Positions 46,133-55,148 of a stretch of 64,000 bases of DNA are shown here, piece after piece (positions within the stretch are counted from its first letter, which is position 1; each line of letters starts with the position of its first letter). The notes beneath the pieces were generated by a model. That model was given only the letters and a program-made list of their open reading frames with translations. It was not told where the DNA came from and did not search any database. The position numbers and the translations under genes were made by a program. Source of the DNA: an uncultured Devosia sp. (GTDB taxonomy: Bacteria; Pseudomonadota; Alphaproteobacteria; Rhizobiales; Devosiaceae). Where the stretch lies: positions 1,990,001 to 2,054,000 of the forward strand of contig NZ_CAUQDV010000001.1 in the NCBI RefSeq assembly GCF_963517015.1, given 5' to 3'.

Positions 46133-46315
46133 CGTGAGCAATCCGTGATGCGCAAATCTGGGTCTGGTAAAAAATGGGCGAAAACTGCCCGGCTAAAATG
46201 CGTTCGAAGATGCTGCGGTTGAATCCGCAGCGGCAATGCGCGGCCAAAAGAAGCCGTTGGCTGGTATTGTCGAGGACTGGTCTGAAATCTCATTGATCAT
46301 CGGCAATTGCTCCCG

Positions 46316-47347
46316 TCATTTGCCTTGGTGAACGATGCGGCTGCTGGACTGGCGAATAATGAGTTCAGCAGCAAAGAGATGGCGCGGTTGGTCCGCCTTG
46401 GTGCCAGATGCCAGGTTGGCCAGAAGTGTCGCCGCGTCGCGGCTCATGTCGGCGAGCGGCAAGCGTACGCTGGTCAATTGCGGCGTGGTGTAGCGCGAGA
46501 ATTCGAGATCATCGAAGCCGGTTACGAGCATGTCTTGGGGAATGCGGATGCCATGATCCTGCGCTGCCCTCAGAACGCCGACGGCCATCTGGTCATTGGC
46601 GCAAACCACGGCATCGGGCAGGGATCCCCGTGCCAGAAGGGTCTCGACGGCTGCGACACCTGACTCGAACTGCCAATTGCCCTCCAGCATGGGCAGTACG
46701 GGCAGGGCCAGTTCCGCAATGGCGCGGGTGAAGCCTTCGTAACGACGCACGGAGGTTGTCATCGGCCAATGCGGGCGGCCGTCGAGATAGGCGATACGGC
46801 GTGCACCTTGGTCGTGCAGGTGGTGCACGGCGGCGGCAATGCCGGCGGCGGCATCAACCGTCACGAAAGGCAGGGTGTTGTCGGGCGCTTCGCGTTCGAA
46901 CAGCACGACCGGTGCTTTGAGCGCTGCGATGGATTGAATCTGCTTTTCATCCAAGCGGTTGGCCAGCAGAAGCACGCCGTCTACCAAACCCTGGCGTGCG
47001 GGCAGTAGTGCGGATGCGATCCCGGTGTCATCCACGAACTGAATCGAGGGCGTGTAGCCGGCCTCGCGGATAGCGGAGGCAACCAGCGGAATGAGGAAGC
47101 CGAGATAGGCGCTGGGCGTGCTGGTCAGCACCGGATCGCTGAGCAGGAAAGACAGTGTTCCAGTGGCCTTGCCTCGCAGCGCCTGTGCGCCCGCGTTGGG
47201 AACATAGCCCATTTCTTCTGCAGCATGTCGCACGCGGTCAGCGGTGGTTGCGGCAACCCGACCGGTGCCGTGCAACACATTGGAGACCGTCTGGATCGAT
47301 ACACCCAGCCGTTCAGCAATCATCCTTAATGTCACAGGCTTAGCCAT
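46316..47347 (-). CDS. LacI-family transcriptional regulator
   Basis: A 343-residue repressor. The N-terminal helix-turn-helix and hinge read TLRMIAERLGVSIQTVSNVL then ADRVRHAAEEMGYVPNAGAQ, and the sugar-binding domain has VDGVLLLANRL, PVVLFERE and VTGFDDLEFSRYTTPQLTSV. It is divergent from the GH35 gene and upstream of the fucosidase/ABC operon on the same strand. Two dyads next to its start (47363-47374 and 47383-47396) are suitable operators. I infer that it controls the whole glycoside locus and itself. Confidence 0.94.
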   Translation of the reverse strand: MAKPVTLRMIAERLGVSIQTVSNVLHGTGRVAATTADRVRHAAEEMGYVPNAGAQALRGKATGTLSFLLSDPVLTSTPSAYLGFLIPLVASAIREAGYTPSIQFVDDTGIASALLPARQGLVDGVLLLANRLDEKQIQSIAALKAPVVLFEREAPDNTLPFVTVDAAAGIAAAVHHLHDQGARRIAYLDGRPHWPMTTSVRRYEGFTRAIAELALPVLPMLEGNWQFESGVAAVETLLARGSLPDAVVCANDQMAVGVLRAAQDHGIRIPQDMLVTGFDDLEFSRYTTPQLTSVRLPLADMSRDAATLLANLASGTKADQPRHLFAAELIIRQSSSRIVHQGK

Positions 47348-47362
47348 AGCGAATACCTAACG

Positions 47363-47374
47363 TGGAACGTTAAA
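47363..47374. promoter_or_regulatory. Secondary LacI-type operator
   Basis: TGGAACGTTAAA matches the perfect operator TGGAACGTTCCA at 10 of 12 positions. Its centre lies 21 bases (two helical turns) from that of the perfect dyad, so two repressor dimers could bind the same face. Confidence 0.5.
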
Positions 47375-47382
47375 TCTTAATG

Positions 47383-47396
47383 ATGGAACGTTCCAT
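47383..47396. promoter_or_regulatory. LacI-type operator, perfect palindrome
   Basis: ATGGAACGTTCCAT is a perfect 14-bp palindrome with the central CG step typical of LacI-family sites. It lies between the divergent lacI and GH35 genes, 36 and 84 bases from their starts. Confidence 0.75.
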
Positions 47397-47479
47397 ATTT
47401 AAACTAGACTTGGTTTCGAGGTTTTGGCAAGAGCATTCACGCGCACAGATCGCAGCGATCGCAGCAACGGAGCCAACTC

Positions 47480-49249
47480 ATGACGCAGTCGATGACACCA
47501 GCGAGCCGGCTCCGGATCGTGGGGCGAACACTTGAACTCAATGGCCAGGAGTTGCGGCTGTTCAGCGGCGCAATGCATTACTTCCGGACATTGCCCGAGC
47601 AGTGGGACGATCGCCTGCTAAAATTGAAATCGATGGGGCTAAACTGCATCGAGACCTATGTTCCCTGGAACATGCATCAGCCGAGTCCGGAAAGTTTCAA
47701 CTACCAGGGCCTGGCCGACCTGCCAGCGTTCATCGCGGCGGTAGGACGACTAGGCATGCATGTCATCGTGCGGCCTGGACCTTATATCTGCGCCGAATGG
47801 GAATTTGGCGGGCTACCGGCATGGCTGCTTGCCGATGACGATCTGCACTTGCGCACTTCGGAGCCGCGTTATCTGGCGGCGGTGGACCGCTTTTTCCAGG
47901 ATCTGGTGCCACGTTTGCTGCCCTATGCTGCCGAGAATGGCGGGCCGCTGATCGCCATGCAGGTCGAGAACGAATATGGTAGCTATGGGCGGGACAAGTC
48001 CTATCTGGCCCATCTTGCCGACAAGTTGCGAGGCTTGGGGTATCAGGGATTGCTGTTTACCAGCGACGGACCGACCCAGACCATGCTGGAGAATGGCACG
48101 CTGCAGGGCATCTGGAAGACAGCCAATTTCGGGTCGCGCGCCGATGAGGGCTTCGACGAACTCGACCGGCATGAGGCTGGGCCGCGGATGGTCATGGAAT
48201 TCTGGAACGGCTGGTTCGACCATTGGGGGGAAGAGCATCACACGCGTTCGGCCGTAGATGCGGCAGAGAGTCTCGACGAAATCCTGACGCTGGGCGCCCA
48301 CGTCAATCTCTACATGGGCCATGGCGGTACGAATTTCGGCTTCTGGAGTGGTGCCAATACCGATGCCCAAGGTCGATACCAGCCGACCATCACCAGCTAT
48401 GACTATGACTGCCCACTGACGGAAGCGGGCGAGGTGACGGAGAAGTATCGCGCCTTCCAGACAGTATTGGCCAAGCATGGTGCCGTGACTTCAGAGCCCT
48501 CGGCGTCACGGTCAAGGCTGCTGGAAACTGAAACAGTCGCGACCGGCTATGTGGATCTCTGGCGGGCAGCCGAGGTCATGGCGGAGACCTTGAGCGTGCC
48601 TGCGCCATTGGCCATGGAAAAGTTCGGCCAAAACAGCGGCTACGTTCTCTATCGCACTACGGTCAGCGGCTTGCGGGATGGCGCGGCGCGCCCCTTGCGC
48701 GTCAATGTCCGGGACCGGGCGCATGTGTTCGTTGACGGACGTCTGGTTGGCATTATGGATCGGGATACGGTCACCGAACTCGATCTGACACTGGCGCCCG
48801 GGGCCCATCGCCTCGACCTGCTGGTTGAGAACCAGGGGAGGGTGAACTATGGCCGCAACCTGCGCGATCGCAAGGGGCTGCTGGCCCCGGTCTGGCTCGA
48901 CTATACCGAACTGACCGAATGGCAGATTTTTCCGCTTCCGCTGGACGATCTGTCGAAGCTGCAGTTCGGGGCAGGCGAGGCGGGAGACCAGGGGTTTCAC
49001 CGGTTTGCCTTCGACGTCGCTACGCCCGCCGACAGCTATCTGGATCTCTCCGGCTGGGGGAAGGGCGTCGCCTTCATCAACGGCTTCAATCTCGGGCGCT
49101 ATTGGGAGGTCGGGCCGCAGCTCCGGCTCTACCTGCCGTGGCCGCTGCTGCGACAGGGCGAGAACGAGCTGATAGTCTTTGAAACCGAGCGGGCTGGAAA
49201 GCCACCAAGCCTTGTTGCCGAGCAGCTTTGGCTGCGAGCCGTCGGGTAA
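47480..49249 (+). CDS. GH35-family beta-galactosidase
   Basis: A 589-residue glycoside hydrolase. The TIM barrel (1-330) has LFSGAMHYFR, ETYVPWNMHQP and VRPGPYICAEWEFGGLPAWL. The acid/base is Glu165 in VENEYGSYG and the nucleophile Glu240 in VMEFWNGW. C-terminal beta-domains (about 380-589) include RVNYGRNLRDRKGL and WGKGVAFINGFNLGRYWEVG, usual for GH35. No signal peptide, so cytoplasmic. It would remove terminal galactose from imported oligosaccharides, before or after the fucosidase. It is divergent from lacI and is followed by a terminator. Confidence 0.94.
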   Translation: MTQSMTPASRLRIVGRTLELNGQELRLFSGAMHYFRTLPEQWDDRLLKLKSMGLNCIETYVPWNMHQPSPESFNYQGLADLPAFIAAVGRLGMHVIVRPGPYICAEWEFGGLPAWLLADDDLHLRTSEPRYLAAVDRFFQDLVPRLLPYAAENGGPLIAMQVENEYGSYGRDKSYLAHLADKLRGLGYQGLLFTSDGPTQTMLENGTLQGIWKTANFGSRADEGFDELDRHEAGPRMVMEFWNGWFDHWGEEHHTRSAVDAAESLDEILTLGAHVNLYMGHGGTNFGFWSGANTDAQGRYQPTITSYDYDCPLTEAGEVTEKYRAFQTVLAKHGAVTSEPSASRSRLLETETVATGYVDLWRAAEVMAETLSVPAPLAMEKFGQNSGYVLYRTTVSGLRDGAARPLRVNVRDRAHVFVDGRLVGIMDRDTVTELDLTLAPGAHRLDLLVENQGRVNYGRNLRDRKGLLAPVWLDYTELTEWQIFPLPLDDLSKLQFGAGEAGDQGFHRFAFDVATPADSYLDLSGWGKGVAFINGFNLGRYWEVGPQLRLYLPWPLLRQGENELIVFETERAGKPPSLVAEQLWLRAVG

Positions 49250-49292
49250 TTGGTCCGCGCCGGGCATCCATTTGAGCGGCTTCAATATTCCA

Positions 49293-49319
49293 GGCGTCCC
49301 ATCGCGGGGCGCCTGTTTT
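49293..49319 (+). terminator. Terminator after the GH35 gene
   Basis: An 8-bp stem with one G-U pair (49293-49300 with 49306-49313), loop ATCGC, then TGTTTT. It lies 44 bases after the GH35 stop and directly before the Pho-box-like repeats. Confidence 0.7.
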
Positions 49320-49320
49320 G

Positions 49321-49375
49321 CTGTCACCGATCCGTCGACAGAAGTTCGCCGATCCGTCATGGAACTGTCTGCGAA
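49321..49375 (+). promoter_or_regulatory. Array of 11-bp Pho-box-like units upstream of ugpB
   Basis: Five consecutive 11-base units begin at 49321, 49332, 49343, 49354 and 49365. Their first seven bases are CTGTCAC, CCGTCGA, AGTTCGC, CCGTCAT and CTGTCTG, against the PhoB half-site CTGTCAT. Units 1 and 4 match 6 of 7, unit 5 matches 5, unit 2 matches 4, and unit 3 is degenerate. The phase fits PhoB. The region lies 85-139 bases before ugpB. Confidence 0.55.
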
Positions 49376-49459
49376 GTGACTCCGGGCTGAGCAGCAAGCG
49401 TCATTTTGGGAGCCTAGATGTCCCGCCGCCCGAGGGCATCAATTCGGAGACAGGCTCAA

Positions 49460-50800
49460 ATGAAACGCGTCCAGCTGCTCAGCGCAGCAACCACTTTCGC
49501 CGCGCTCGCGCTGGCAACCGCTCCCGCCATGGCTCAGACCAAGTTCGAGTTCTGGTATGGCCTGTCCGGCGATCTGAGCGATCGCATCCAGGACATGTGC
49601 AAGACCTTCAACGAGTCGCAGGCCGACTACGAGATCGTCTGCGTCAGCCAGGAAACCTACGAAAACAACCTGCAGAATACGATCGCGGCTTTCCGCGCCA
49701 ACAAGCAGCCGACCATTGCCCAGATTTCGGACGGCGGTGTCGTTGACCTGATGCTGTCGGGCGCCTATCTGCCGGTTCGCCAGCTGATGGAAGAAAACGG
49801 CTACGATATCGACTGGTCCGACTACAACTCGGGCGTCAGCTCCTACTTCGCCACCTCGTCAGGCGAGCTGCTGGCCATGCCGTTCAACAACTCTACGGCC
49901 ATGTTCTACTACAACACCGATGCGCTCGAAGCGGTTGGCTTCGAAGGCGCGCCGGAAACTTGGGAACAGGTCGAGACCATCGCCCGCGACCTCAAGGCTG
50001 CCGGCTATGACTGCCCGATCGCCTTCGACCCGACCGGCCAGTGGCAGTGGTGGGAGCAGTTCTCTGCCATCCACGATCAGCCCATCGCCACCAATGGCAA
50101 TGGTTACGGCGGTCTCGATGCCACCGTCGAGTTCAACAAGGGTCTCTTCGTCAAGCAGCTTGGCTGGTACAAGCAGATGTATGACGAAGGTCTGCTCGTC
50201 GTGAAGAGCAAGGCAACCGGCGAAACCGCCAATGACGCCTTCATCAATGCCAAGTGCCAGATGTCGTCCTCCTCGATCGCCGACCACGGCACGATCGGCA
50301 AGCAGGCTGTCGAAGGCATGGGTTGGGATGTCACCATGCTTCCCGTCTGGGAAGGCACCGAGCGCAAGAACTCGCTCGTCGGTGGCGCTGCTCTCTGGAC
50401 CCTCAAAGGCAAGTCGGCCGAAGAGTACAAGGGCGCAGCTGCCTTCTACGCCTTCCTCGCCACGCCGAAGCAGGCCGAATGGTGGTCGACTGTTACCGGT
50501 TACATCCCGGTTACCAATTCGGGCTTTGAAGCGATGAAGGCCGCCGGCTTCTATGATGCCGCTCCCTACAAGGGCCGCGAACTGGCGCTGGCCAGCCTGA
50601 GCTTCACACCGCCGACCGAATATACCCGTGGTGTGCGTCTCGGCAACTTCGGCGCCGTCCGCGTCGAAATCCAGAACGCCATGCAGGCCGTGCTGTTCAA
50701 CAATGTCCCGGTCCAGGAAGCCCTCGACACCGCTGCCGAGCGTTCCAACGAAGTGCTCCGCAAGTTCGAAGCCACCTATCCGGGCCAGGCTCTCCCCTGA
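49460..50800 (+). CDS. ugpB: sn-glycerol-3-phosphate ABC transporter binding protein UgpB
   Basis: A 446-residue periplasmic protein. The signal peptide MKRVQLLSAATTFAALAL ends near AMA|QTK. UgpB features are FEFWYGLSGDLSDRIQDMC, FNNSTAMFYYNTDALEAVGF, GQWQWWEQFSAIHDQPIA, NSLVGGAALWTLKGKS and the tail FTPPTEYTRGVRLGNFGAVR. The start ATG has GGAG nine bases upstream. It binds glycerol-3-phosphate or glycerophosphodiesters. Pho-box-like repeats precede it, consistent with phosphate-limited expression. Confidence 0.94.
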   Translation: MKRVQLLSAATTFAALALATAPAMAQTKFEFWYGLSGDLSDRIQDMCKTFNESQADYEIVCVSQETYENNLQNTIAAFRANKQPTIAQISDGGVVDLMLSGAYLPVRQLMEENGYDIDWSDYNSGVSSYFATSSGELLAMPFNNSTAMFYYNTDALEAVGFEGAPETWEQVETIARDLKAAGYDCPIAFDPTGQWQWWEQFSAIHDQPIATNGNGYGGLDATVEFNKGLFVKQLGWYKQMYDEGLLVVKSKATGETANDAFINAKCQMSSSSIADHGTIGKQAVEGMGWDVTMLPVWEGTERKNSLVGGAALWTLKGKSAEEYKGAAAFYAFLATPKQAEWWSTVTGYIPVTNSGFEAMKAAGFYDAAPYKGRELALASLSFTPPTEYTRGVRLGNFGAVRVEIQNAMQAVLFNNVPVQEALDTAAERSNEVLRKFEATYPGQALP

Positions 50801-50868
50801 TCTGACCACGATCCAGCACGGGCGGCGCAAGCCGTCCGTGTCTTCTTTCAGCCCAGGCGGACCGGCTC

Positions 50869-51753
50869 ATGGAAAGACGTGCATATTACAAGAATGGCGG
50901 CCTGCCGTGGCTGCTGATTGCCCCCCAGCTTATCCTGGTCCTGGTGTTCTTCTACTGGCCGACCACGCAGGCGCTCTATTGGGCCTTCACGCTCGAGCAG
51001 CCCTGGGGCGGCGGCAATACCTGGGTTGGCTTTGCCAATTTCCTCGGCATTTTCCGTGACAATCAATATTGGGCCATGGTTGGTCGCAGCGCCTTCTATG
51101 CGATCTGCACGACCGCCATCTCCATGGTGATTGCGCTGACGCTGGCGGCGTTCGTCGATCGTGCACTCAAGGGTACGCGCCTGTTCCAGTCGGTGTTTGT
51201 GTGGCCCTATGCGATCGCCGCGCCTGCCGCTGGCGTCGCCTTCCGCTTCATCTTCTCGCCCGATGCCGGCCTGATCGGCGCGGTCAACCAGGTCTGGCCC
51301 GGGTTGTGGAACCCGGCGATCCACGGGTCGCATGCGCTGGCCATGGTCATCGTCTGCCACGCCTGGCTGGGTATCGGCTACAATTTCATCTTCTTTCTTG
51401 CCGCGTTGCAGATGATCCCGCGTTCGATTTCGGAAGCCGGGGCAATGGATGGTGCGCGCCCGTTCCGTCGCATGATGGATCTTCAGCTGCCGCTGATCAC
51501 GCCGACGGTGTTCTTCCTGATCATCATGAACCTGATCTCGAGCTTCACCGACAGTTTCGGGCTGATCGACGTGATGACCGAAGGCGGGCCGATCGGGTCC
51601 ACCGAAGTCATGGTCTACAATATCTATGTCGACGGGTTCAAAGGCCTCGACTATTCGGGCGCCGCCGCCCAGTCGATCGTCCTCATGCTCCTCGTCATCG
51701 CGCTTACTTTCGTCCAGTTCAAATGGGTCGAAAAGCGCGTCCACTACAATTGA
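50869..51753 (+). CDS. ugpA: sn-glycerol-3-phosphate ABC transporter permease UgpA
   Basis: A 294-residue permease with six spans: opening LPWLLIAPQLILVLVFFYWP, WAFTLEQPWGGGNTWVGFAN, the EAA motif EAGAMDGARPFRRMMDLQLPL and YNIYVDGFKGLDYSGAAAQS. These match UgpA closely. It is the partner of UgpE, which starts 10 bases after its stop. Confidence 0.94.
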   Translation: MERRAYYKNGGLPWLLIAPQLILVLVFFYWPTTQALYWAFTLEQPWGGGNTWVGFANFLGIFRDNQYWAMVGRSAFYAICTTAISMVIALTLAAFVDRALKGTRLFQSVFVWPYAIAAPAAGVAFRFIFSPDAGLIGAVNQVWPGLWNPAIHGSHALAMVIVCHAWLGIGYNFIFFLAALQMIPRSISEAGAMDGARPFRRMMDLQLPLITPTVFFLIIMNLISSFTDSFGLIDVMTEGGPIGSTEVMVYNIYVDGFKGLDYSGAAAQSIVLMLLVIALTFVQFKWVEKRVHYN

Positions 51754-51763
51754 GGCCGCAGCA

Positions 51764-52681
51764 ATGATCGAACGTTCGCCGTTCTTCGACTTCGTCTCCT
51801 ATGCGGCCATGATCCTGGGCATGTTCCTTGTCCTCGTGCCGTTCTGGATCACCTTCGTGGCCGGGAGTCTCTCGCTCCCGGAAGTCACGCGCGTGCCGAT
51901 CAGCCTGTGGCCATCGGGGCACCTGTTCGAGAATATCCAGACCGCCTGGGTTCGGGCCGACCTTGGCCCCAAGATGATCAACAGCTTTATCGTGGCCTCG
52001 GGCGTCACCATCGGCAAGATCGTGCTGGCTGCGCTTTCGGCCTTCTCGATCGTCTTCTTCAACTACCGCGCCCGCATGCTCTGCTTCTGGCTGATTTTCA
52101 TCACGCTGATGCTGCCGCTCGAAGTGCGTATCGTGCCGACCTATTCGATTGCCGCCAATGCGCTGTTGCCGTTCCAGGCGATCCTCGATGCGCTGGGCAT
52201 CACCTGGCTTATCGAGACCATTTCGGGCATCCGCATCGGGCTCGAATGGAACCTGCTCAATTCCTATACCGGCCTCATCCTGCCACTGGTGGCGACAGCC
52301 ACCGGCACCTTCCTCTATCGTCAGTTCTTCATGACCATTCCCGACGAGCTGGTGGAAGCGTCAAAGATGGACGGCTCCGGACCGCTGCGCTTCTTCTGGG
52401 ATGTGCTGCTGCCGCTGAGCCGTACCAATATGCTGGCGCTGGCCACGATCATGTTCGTGTCGAGCTGGAACCAGTATCTGTGGCCGCTGCTGATCACGAC
52501 CGACCGGGCCAACTACGGCACGGTGGTCATGCAGCTCAAGGCGCTGATCCCGGCGCAGAACGGCACGCCTGACTGGAATGTCACCATGGCGGGTGCCCTC
52601 ATCATCATGCTGCCGCCGCTGCTGGTCGTTGCTCTCATGCAGCGCTGGTTCGTGCGTGGCCTTATTTCCCGAGACAAGTGA
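51764..52681 (+). CDS. ugpE: sn-glycerol-3-phosphate ABC transporter permease UgpE
   Basis: A 305-residue permease with six spans. It has MLGMFLV-type opening ([20 protein letters not shown]), the EAA motif [38 protein letters not shown] and [13 protein letters not shown] at the end, all UgpE-typical. A loop insertion [21 protein letters not shown] is slightly longer than in E. coli. The start is the ATG at 51764. Its stop overlaps a GTG that could start ugpC, but the ATG at 52690 is preferred. Confidence 0.94.
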   Translation: MIERSPFFDFVSYAAMILGMFLVLVPFWITFVAGSLSLPEVTRVPISLWPSGHLFENIQTAWVRADLGPKMINSFIVASGVTIGKIVLAALSAFSIVFFNYRARMLCFWLIFITLMLPLEVRIVPTYSIAANALLPFQAILDALGITWLIETISGIRIGLEWNLLNSYTGLILPLVATATGTFLYRQFFMTIPDELVEASKMDGSGPLRFFWDVLLPLSRTNMLALATIMFVSSWNQYLWPLLITTDRANYGTVVMQLKALIPAQNGTPDWNVTMAGALIIMLPPLLVVALMQRWFVRGLISRDK

Positions 52682-52689
52682 GACAGACC

Positions 52690-53802
52690 ATGGCGGCCAT
52701 TTCCATCAGCGGCGTCAAGAAGCGCTATCAGAAGAATGACGTGATCCATGGCGTCGATGTCGAGATCGAAGCCGGGGAATTCGTGGTGATCCTCGGGCCA
52801 TCGGGCTGCGGCAAGTCGACCCTGCTGCGCATGATCGCGGGCCTCGAGGATATTTCGGAAGGCACGATTGCCATTGAGGGCAAGGTGGTCAACCAGCTCG
52901 AGCCGCGCGAACGCGGCTGCGCCATGGTGTTCCAGAACTATGCGCTCTATCCGCATATGAGCGTGCGCCAGAACATCGGCTATGCGCTCAAGGTCGCGGG
53001 CATGCCCAAGGCCGAACGCGATGCGAAAGTGCTCAAGGTGGCCAAATCGGTAAGCCTTGAGCCCTATCTCGATCGCAAGCCGGGTGAGCTGTCCGGTGGT
53101 CAGCGCCAGCGCGTGGCCATGGCCCGTGCCATGGTGCGTGAACCAAAGGTGTTCCTGTTCGACGAGCCATTCTCCAATCTCGATGCCAAGCTGCGCGTCG
53201 CCATGCGGGCCGAGGTGCGCAACTTGCACCGCAGTCTCGGCGTCACCTCGGTTTTCGTGACGCATGACCAGACCGAGGCCATGACCCTGGCCGACCGGCT
53301 GATCGTGATGAACCAGGGCGTGGTGGAGCAGATCGGCAAGCCGAGCGAGGTCTATCACCACCCGGCCAGCCTTTTCGTTGCCGACTTCATCGGTTCGCCA
53401 TCGATGAACCTGATCCGCGGTTTCTTCAGCGAGGACGGCTATTACCGGCACGGGCAGAGCGGCATGATCCACCTGCCGACGCTGGCCAGGCATCACCTGA
53501 GCAAGGAAGTGTCGATCGGTATTCGTCCGGAGCTGGTGCGCCGCGCTCAGCCCGGCGAGAAGGGCGCTCTGTCGGCCGTGGTCGACTACACCGAAGAGCT
53601 CGGCGCATCGCGGCTGATCTATGCCAAAATGGACGGCAGCCCGATCATTGCGGTCGATACGGGCAATGACCCGCTGGGCACCGGCATGCCGATCCATCTC
53701 AGTTTCTCCGAAGGCGACCTGCACGTCTTCAGCCACGACACCAGTCGTCGCATCGATACGGCCAGCCAGCACGCGCAGGCCCCCACACCCGCCACCGCCT
53801 GA
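52690..53802 (+). CDS. ugpC: sn-glycerol-3-phosphate ABC transporter ATP-binding protein UgpC
   Basis: A 370-residue ATPase of the UgpC/MalK family: Walker [11 protein letters not shown]-loop [12 protein letters not shown], signature [15 protein letters not shown], Walker [30 protein letters not shown], then a C-terminal TOBE regulatory domain ([12 protein letters not shown] onward). It powers UgpAE. As MalK-type ATPases can be shared, it might also serve the sugar permeases at 43030-44810, which lack their own ATPase. Confidence 0.94.
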   Translation: MAAISISGVKKRYQKNDVIHGVDVEIEAGEFVVILGPSGCGKSTLLRMIAGLEDISEGTIAIEGKVVNQLEPRERGCAMVFQNYALYPHMSVRQNIGYALKVAGMPKAERDAKVLKVAKSVSLEPYLDRKPGELSGGQRQRVAMARAMVREPKVFLFDEPFSNLDAKLRVAMRAEVRNLHRSLGVTSVFVTHDQTEAMTLADRLIVMNQGVVEQIGKPSEVYHHPASLFVADFIGSPSMNLIRGFFSEDGYYRHGQSGMIHLPTLARHHLSKEVSIGIRPELVRRAQPGEKGALSAVVDYTEELGASRLIYAKMDGSPIIAVDTGNDPLGTGMPIHLSFSEGDLHVFSHDTSRRIDTASQHAQAPTPATA

Positions 53803-53816
53803 AGAGGATCATCATC

Positions 53817-54728
53817 ATGGGCAACATCATCGGCACCGGCTTCAACGTCGGCTCTACGGACGGCGAACTCGCCAGCCTTCACAATGACATGCGCGCGCTG
53901 GCCGACATGGGCGTCGATACGGTCGAACTGGGGATCACCAGCGTCGACCTGATTTCGGGTGGCCGCATCATCGAGGAGCGCATGGAGCGCGTGCTCGGCA
54001 TCACCCGCGAGTTCGGCTTCCGCTACACGGTGCATGGCCTGGTGTCGTCCAACTTCATGGACCCGGTCACGCTGCCCTATCAGATGGCGGCCGCCAAGGC
54101 GCTGGTGGAATTCTGCAACCGCGTCGAATCCGGGATCCTCGTGCATCACGGCGGGTGCTTGCGCGCCGACCAGATCGCCGAGCGCGCCGGTGCGGACCTG
54201 CGCGAACGCGAAGCTCTGACCGCGCTGGCCGAATTTGCCCGCCCGCATGGCGTGCGCATCACGCTCGAAAACATCTTCACCACCGAGCCGGGCCAATATC
54301 GCCAGACGCCGTCGCAGGTGGCCGAGACAGTCAAGGCCGTGAACCATCCCAATCTTGTCGCGCTGATCGACTTCAGCCACGCCTATATCGAATCCACCTA
54401 TCGTGGCCTCGACTTCTTCAGCGAAATCGCGGCCATGGCGCCGGTCACGGGGCATCTGCATGTCCATGACAGCTTCGGCCGCCCGCAGGGGTTCTACAAG
54501 CCGTTCCACCCGCAGGAAAACACCGCCATGGGTATCGGCGACCTGCATATGCCGCTCGGCTGGGGCGATATCGACTGGGACCGGATCTTTTCGGAACTGA
54601 CGTTCCTGCCCGAGACCGTACTGATGATGGAAGTGGGCGAGCGCTATCGCGCCGAGCAGCCTGAAAGCCTGCGCCGCGCCAAGGAACTCATGGCCCTCAA
54701 CGCGCCGTCGCTGGCTGCAGCGCAGTAA
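53817..54728 (+). CDS. Sugar phosphate isomerase/epimerase (xylose isomerase-like TIM barrel)
   Basis: A 303-residue TIM-barrel metalloenzyme of the AP endonuclease 2/xylose isomerase-like fold. Likely metal ligands lie in VHHGG, ITLENIFTTEPGQ, ALIDFSHAYIES, HLHVHDSFG and the final LMMEVGERY. It starts 14 bases after ugpC and so belongs to the ugp operon, where UgpQ phosphodiesterase is found in enterobacteria. It may process the imported glycerol-phosphate derivative, or an inositol or sugar moiety released from a glycerophosphodiester. The exact reaction is not known. Confidence 0.85.
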   Translation: MGNIIGTGFNVGSTDGELASLHNDMRALADMGVDTVELGITSVDLISGGRIIEERMERVLGITREFGFRYTVHGLVSSNFMDPVTLPYQMAAAKALVEFCNRVESGILVHHGGCLRADQIAERAGADLREREALTALAEFARPHGVRITLENIFTTEPGQYRQTPSQVAETVKAVNHPNLVALIDFSHAYIESTYRGLDFFSEIAAMAPVTGHLHVHDSFGRPQGFYKPFHPQENTAMGIGDLHMPLGWGDIDWDRIFSELTFLPETVLMMEVGERYRAEQPESLRRAKELMALNAPSLAAAQ

Positions 54729-54734
54729 CATCAA

Positions 54735-54763
54735 AGGACTGGCGGCGAAATGCCGTCAGTCCT
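54735..54763. terminator. Convergent terminator after the ugp operon
   Basis: A 12-bp stem with one G-U pair (54735-54746 with 54752-54763) and loop GAAAT. Its right arm covers the stop of the convergent gene at 54756. Probably active in both directions. Confidence 0.7.
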
Positions 54764-55148
54764 CTTCGTCGTCCTCGACATCGGTCAGATAGACTGAAAT
54801 CTCGATATCGATGCCATGAGTGGCGATGGCTGCCGCAGCATGGGCGGGCAGGCGGGCCGACATGGCTTCGCCGTGCTCCGGATAGTCGAAGGCGATATCG
54901 AGCACGGCCTTGCCAATGCGGCGATCCTCAAGCATGGCTGCAATCGTTGCGCCGGAGCGGTCGGCCAGCTCGAGCAGCGAACGGACGGCATTGTTCGCCG
55001 GAACGTCGATCTGGGCGTAGAAGCTGTCCTCGGCGTCTTCTTTCTCGTAGCGCACCGACAATTGCCTGAGCGCCACGTCGAGGTCCTTCTGCGGGACTGT
55101 GACGCCCGAGAGGCGCAGCGCGATGGCGAAGGGGGTAAACTGGCTCAT
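54756..55148 (-). CDS. Hypothetical protein (130 aa) coupled to rlmB
   Basis: A 130-residue soluble, acidic protein. It reads FTPFAIALRLSGVTVPQKDL, then QLSVRYEKEDAEDSFYAQID, RSLLELADRSGATIAAMLE and ends in an acidic tail VEDDEED. The opening FAIALRLSG...P...L faintly resembles DUF4279 proteins, but I am not sure. It starts inside the rlmB stop (ATGA), so the two are co-translated. Confidence 0.7.
   Translation of the reverse strand: MSQFTPFAIALRLSGVTVPQKDLDVALRQLSVRYEKEDAEDSFYAQIDVPANNAVRSLLELADRSGATIAAMLEDRRIGKAVLDIAFDYPEHGEAMSARLPAHAAAAIATHGIDIEISVYLTDVEDDEED

Noticed and set aside
47370..47380. TTAA-N3-TTAA near the LacI operators as a CtrA site
   Set aside because: Wrong spacing; it overlaps the LacI-type dyads, which explain the sequence better.
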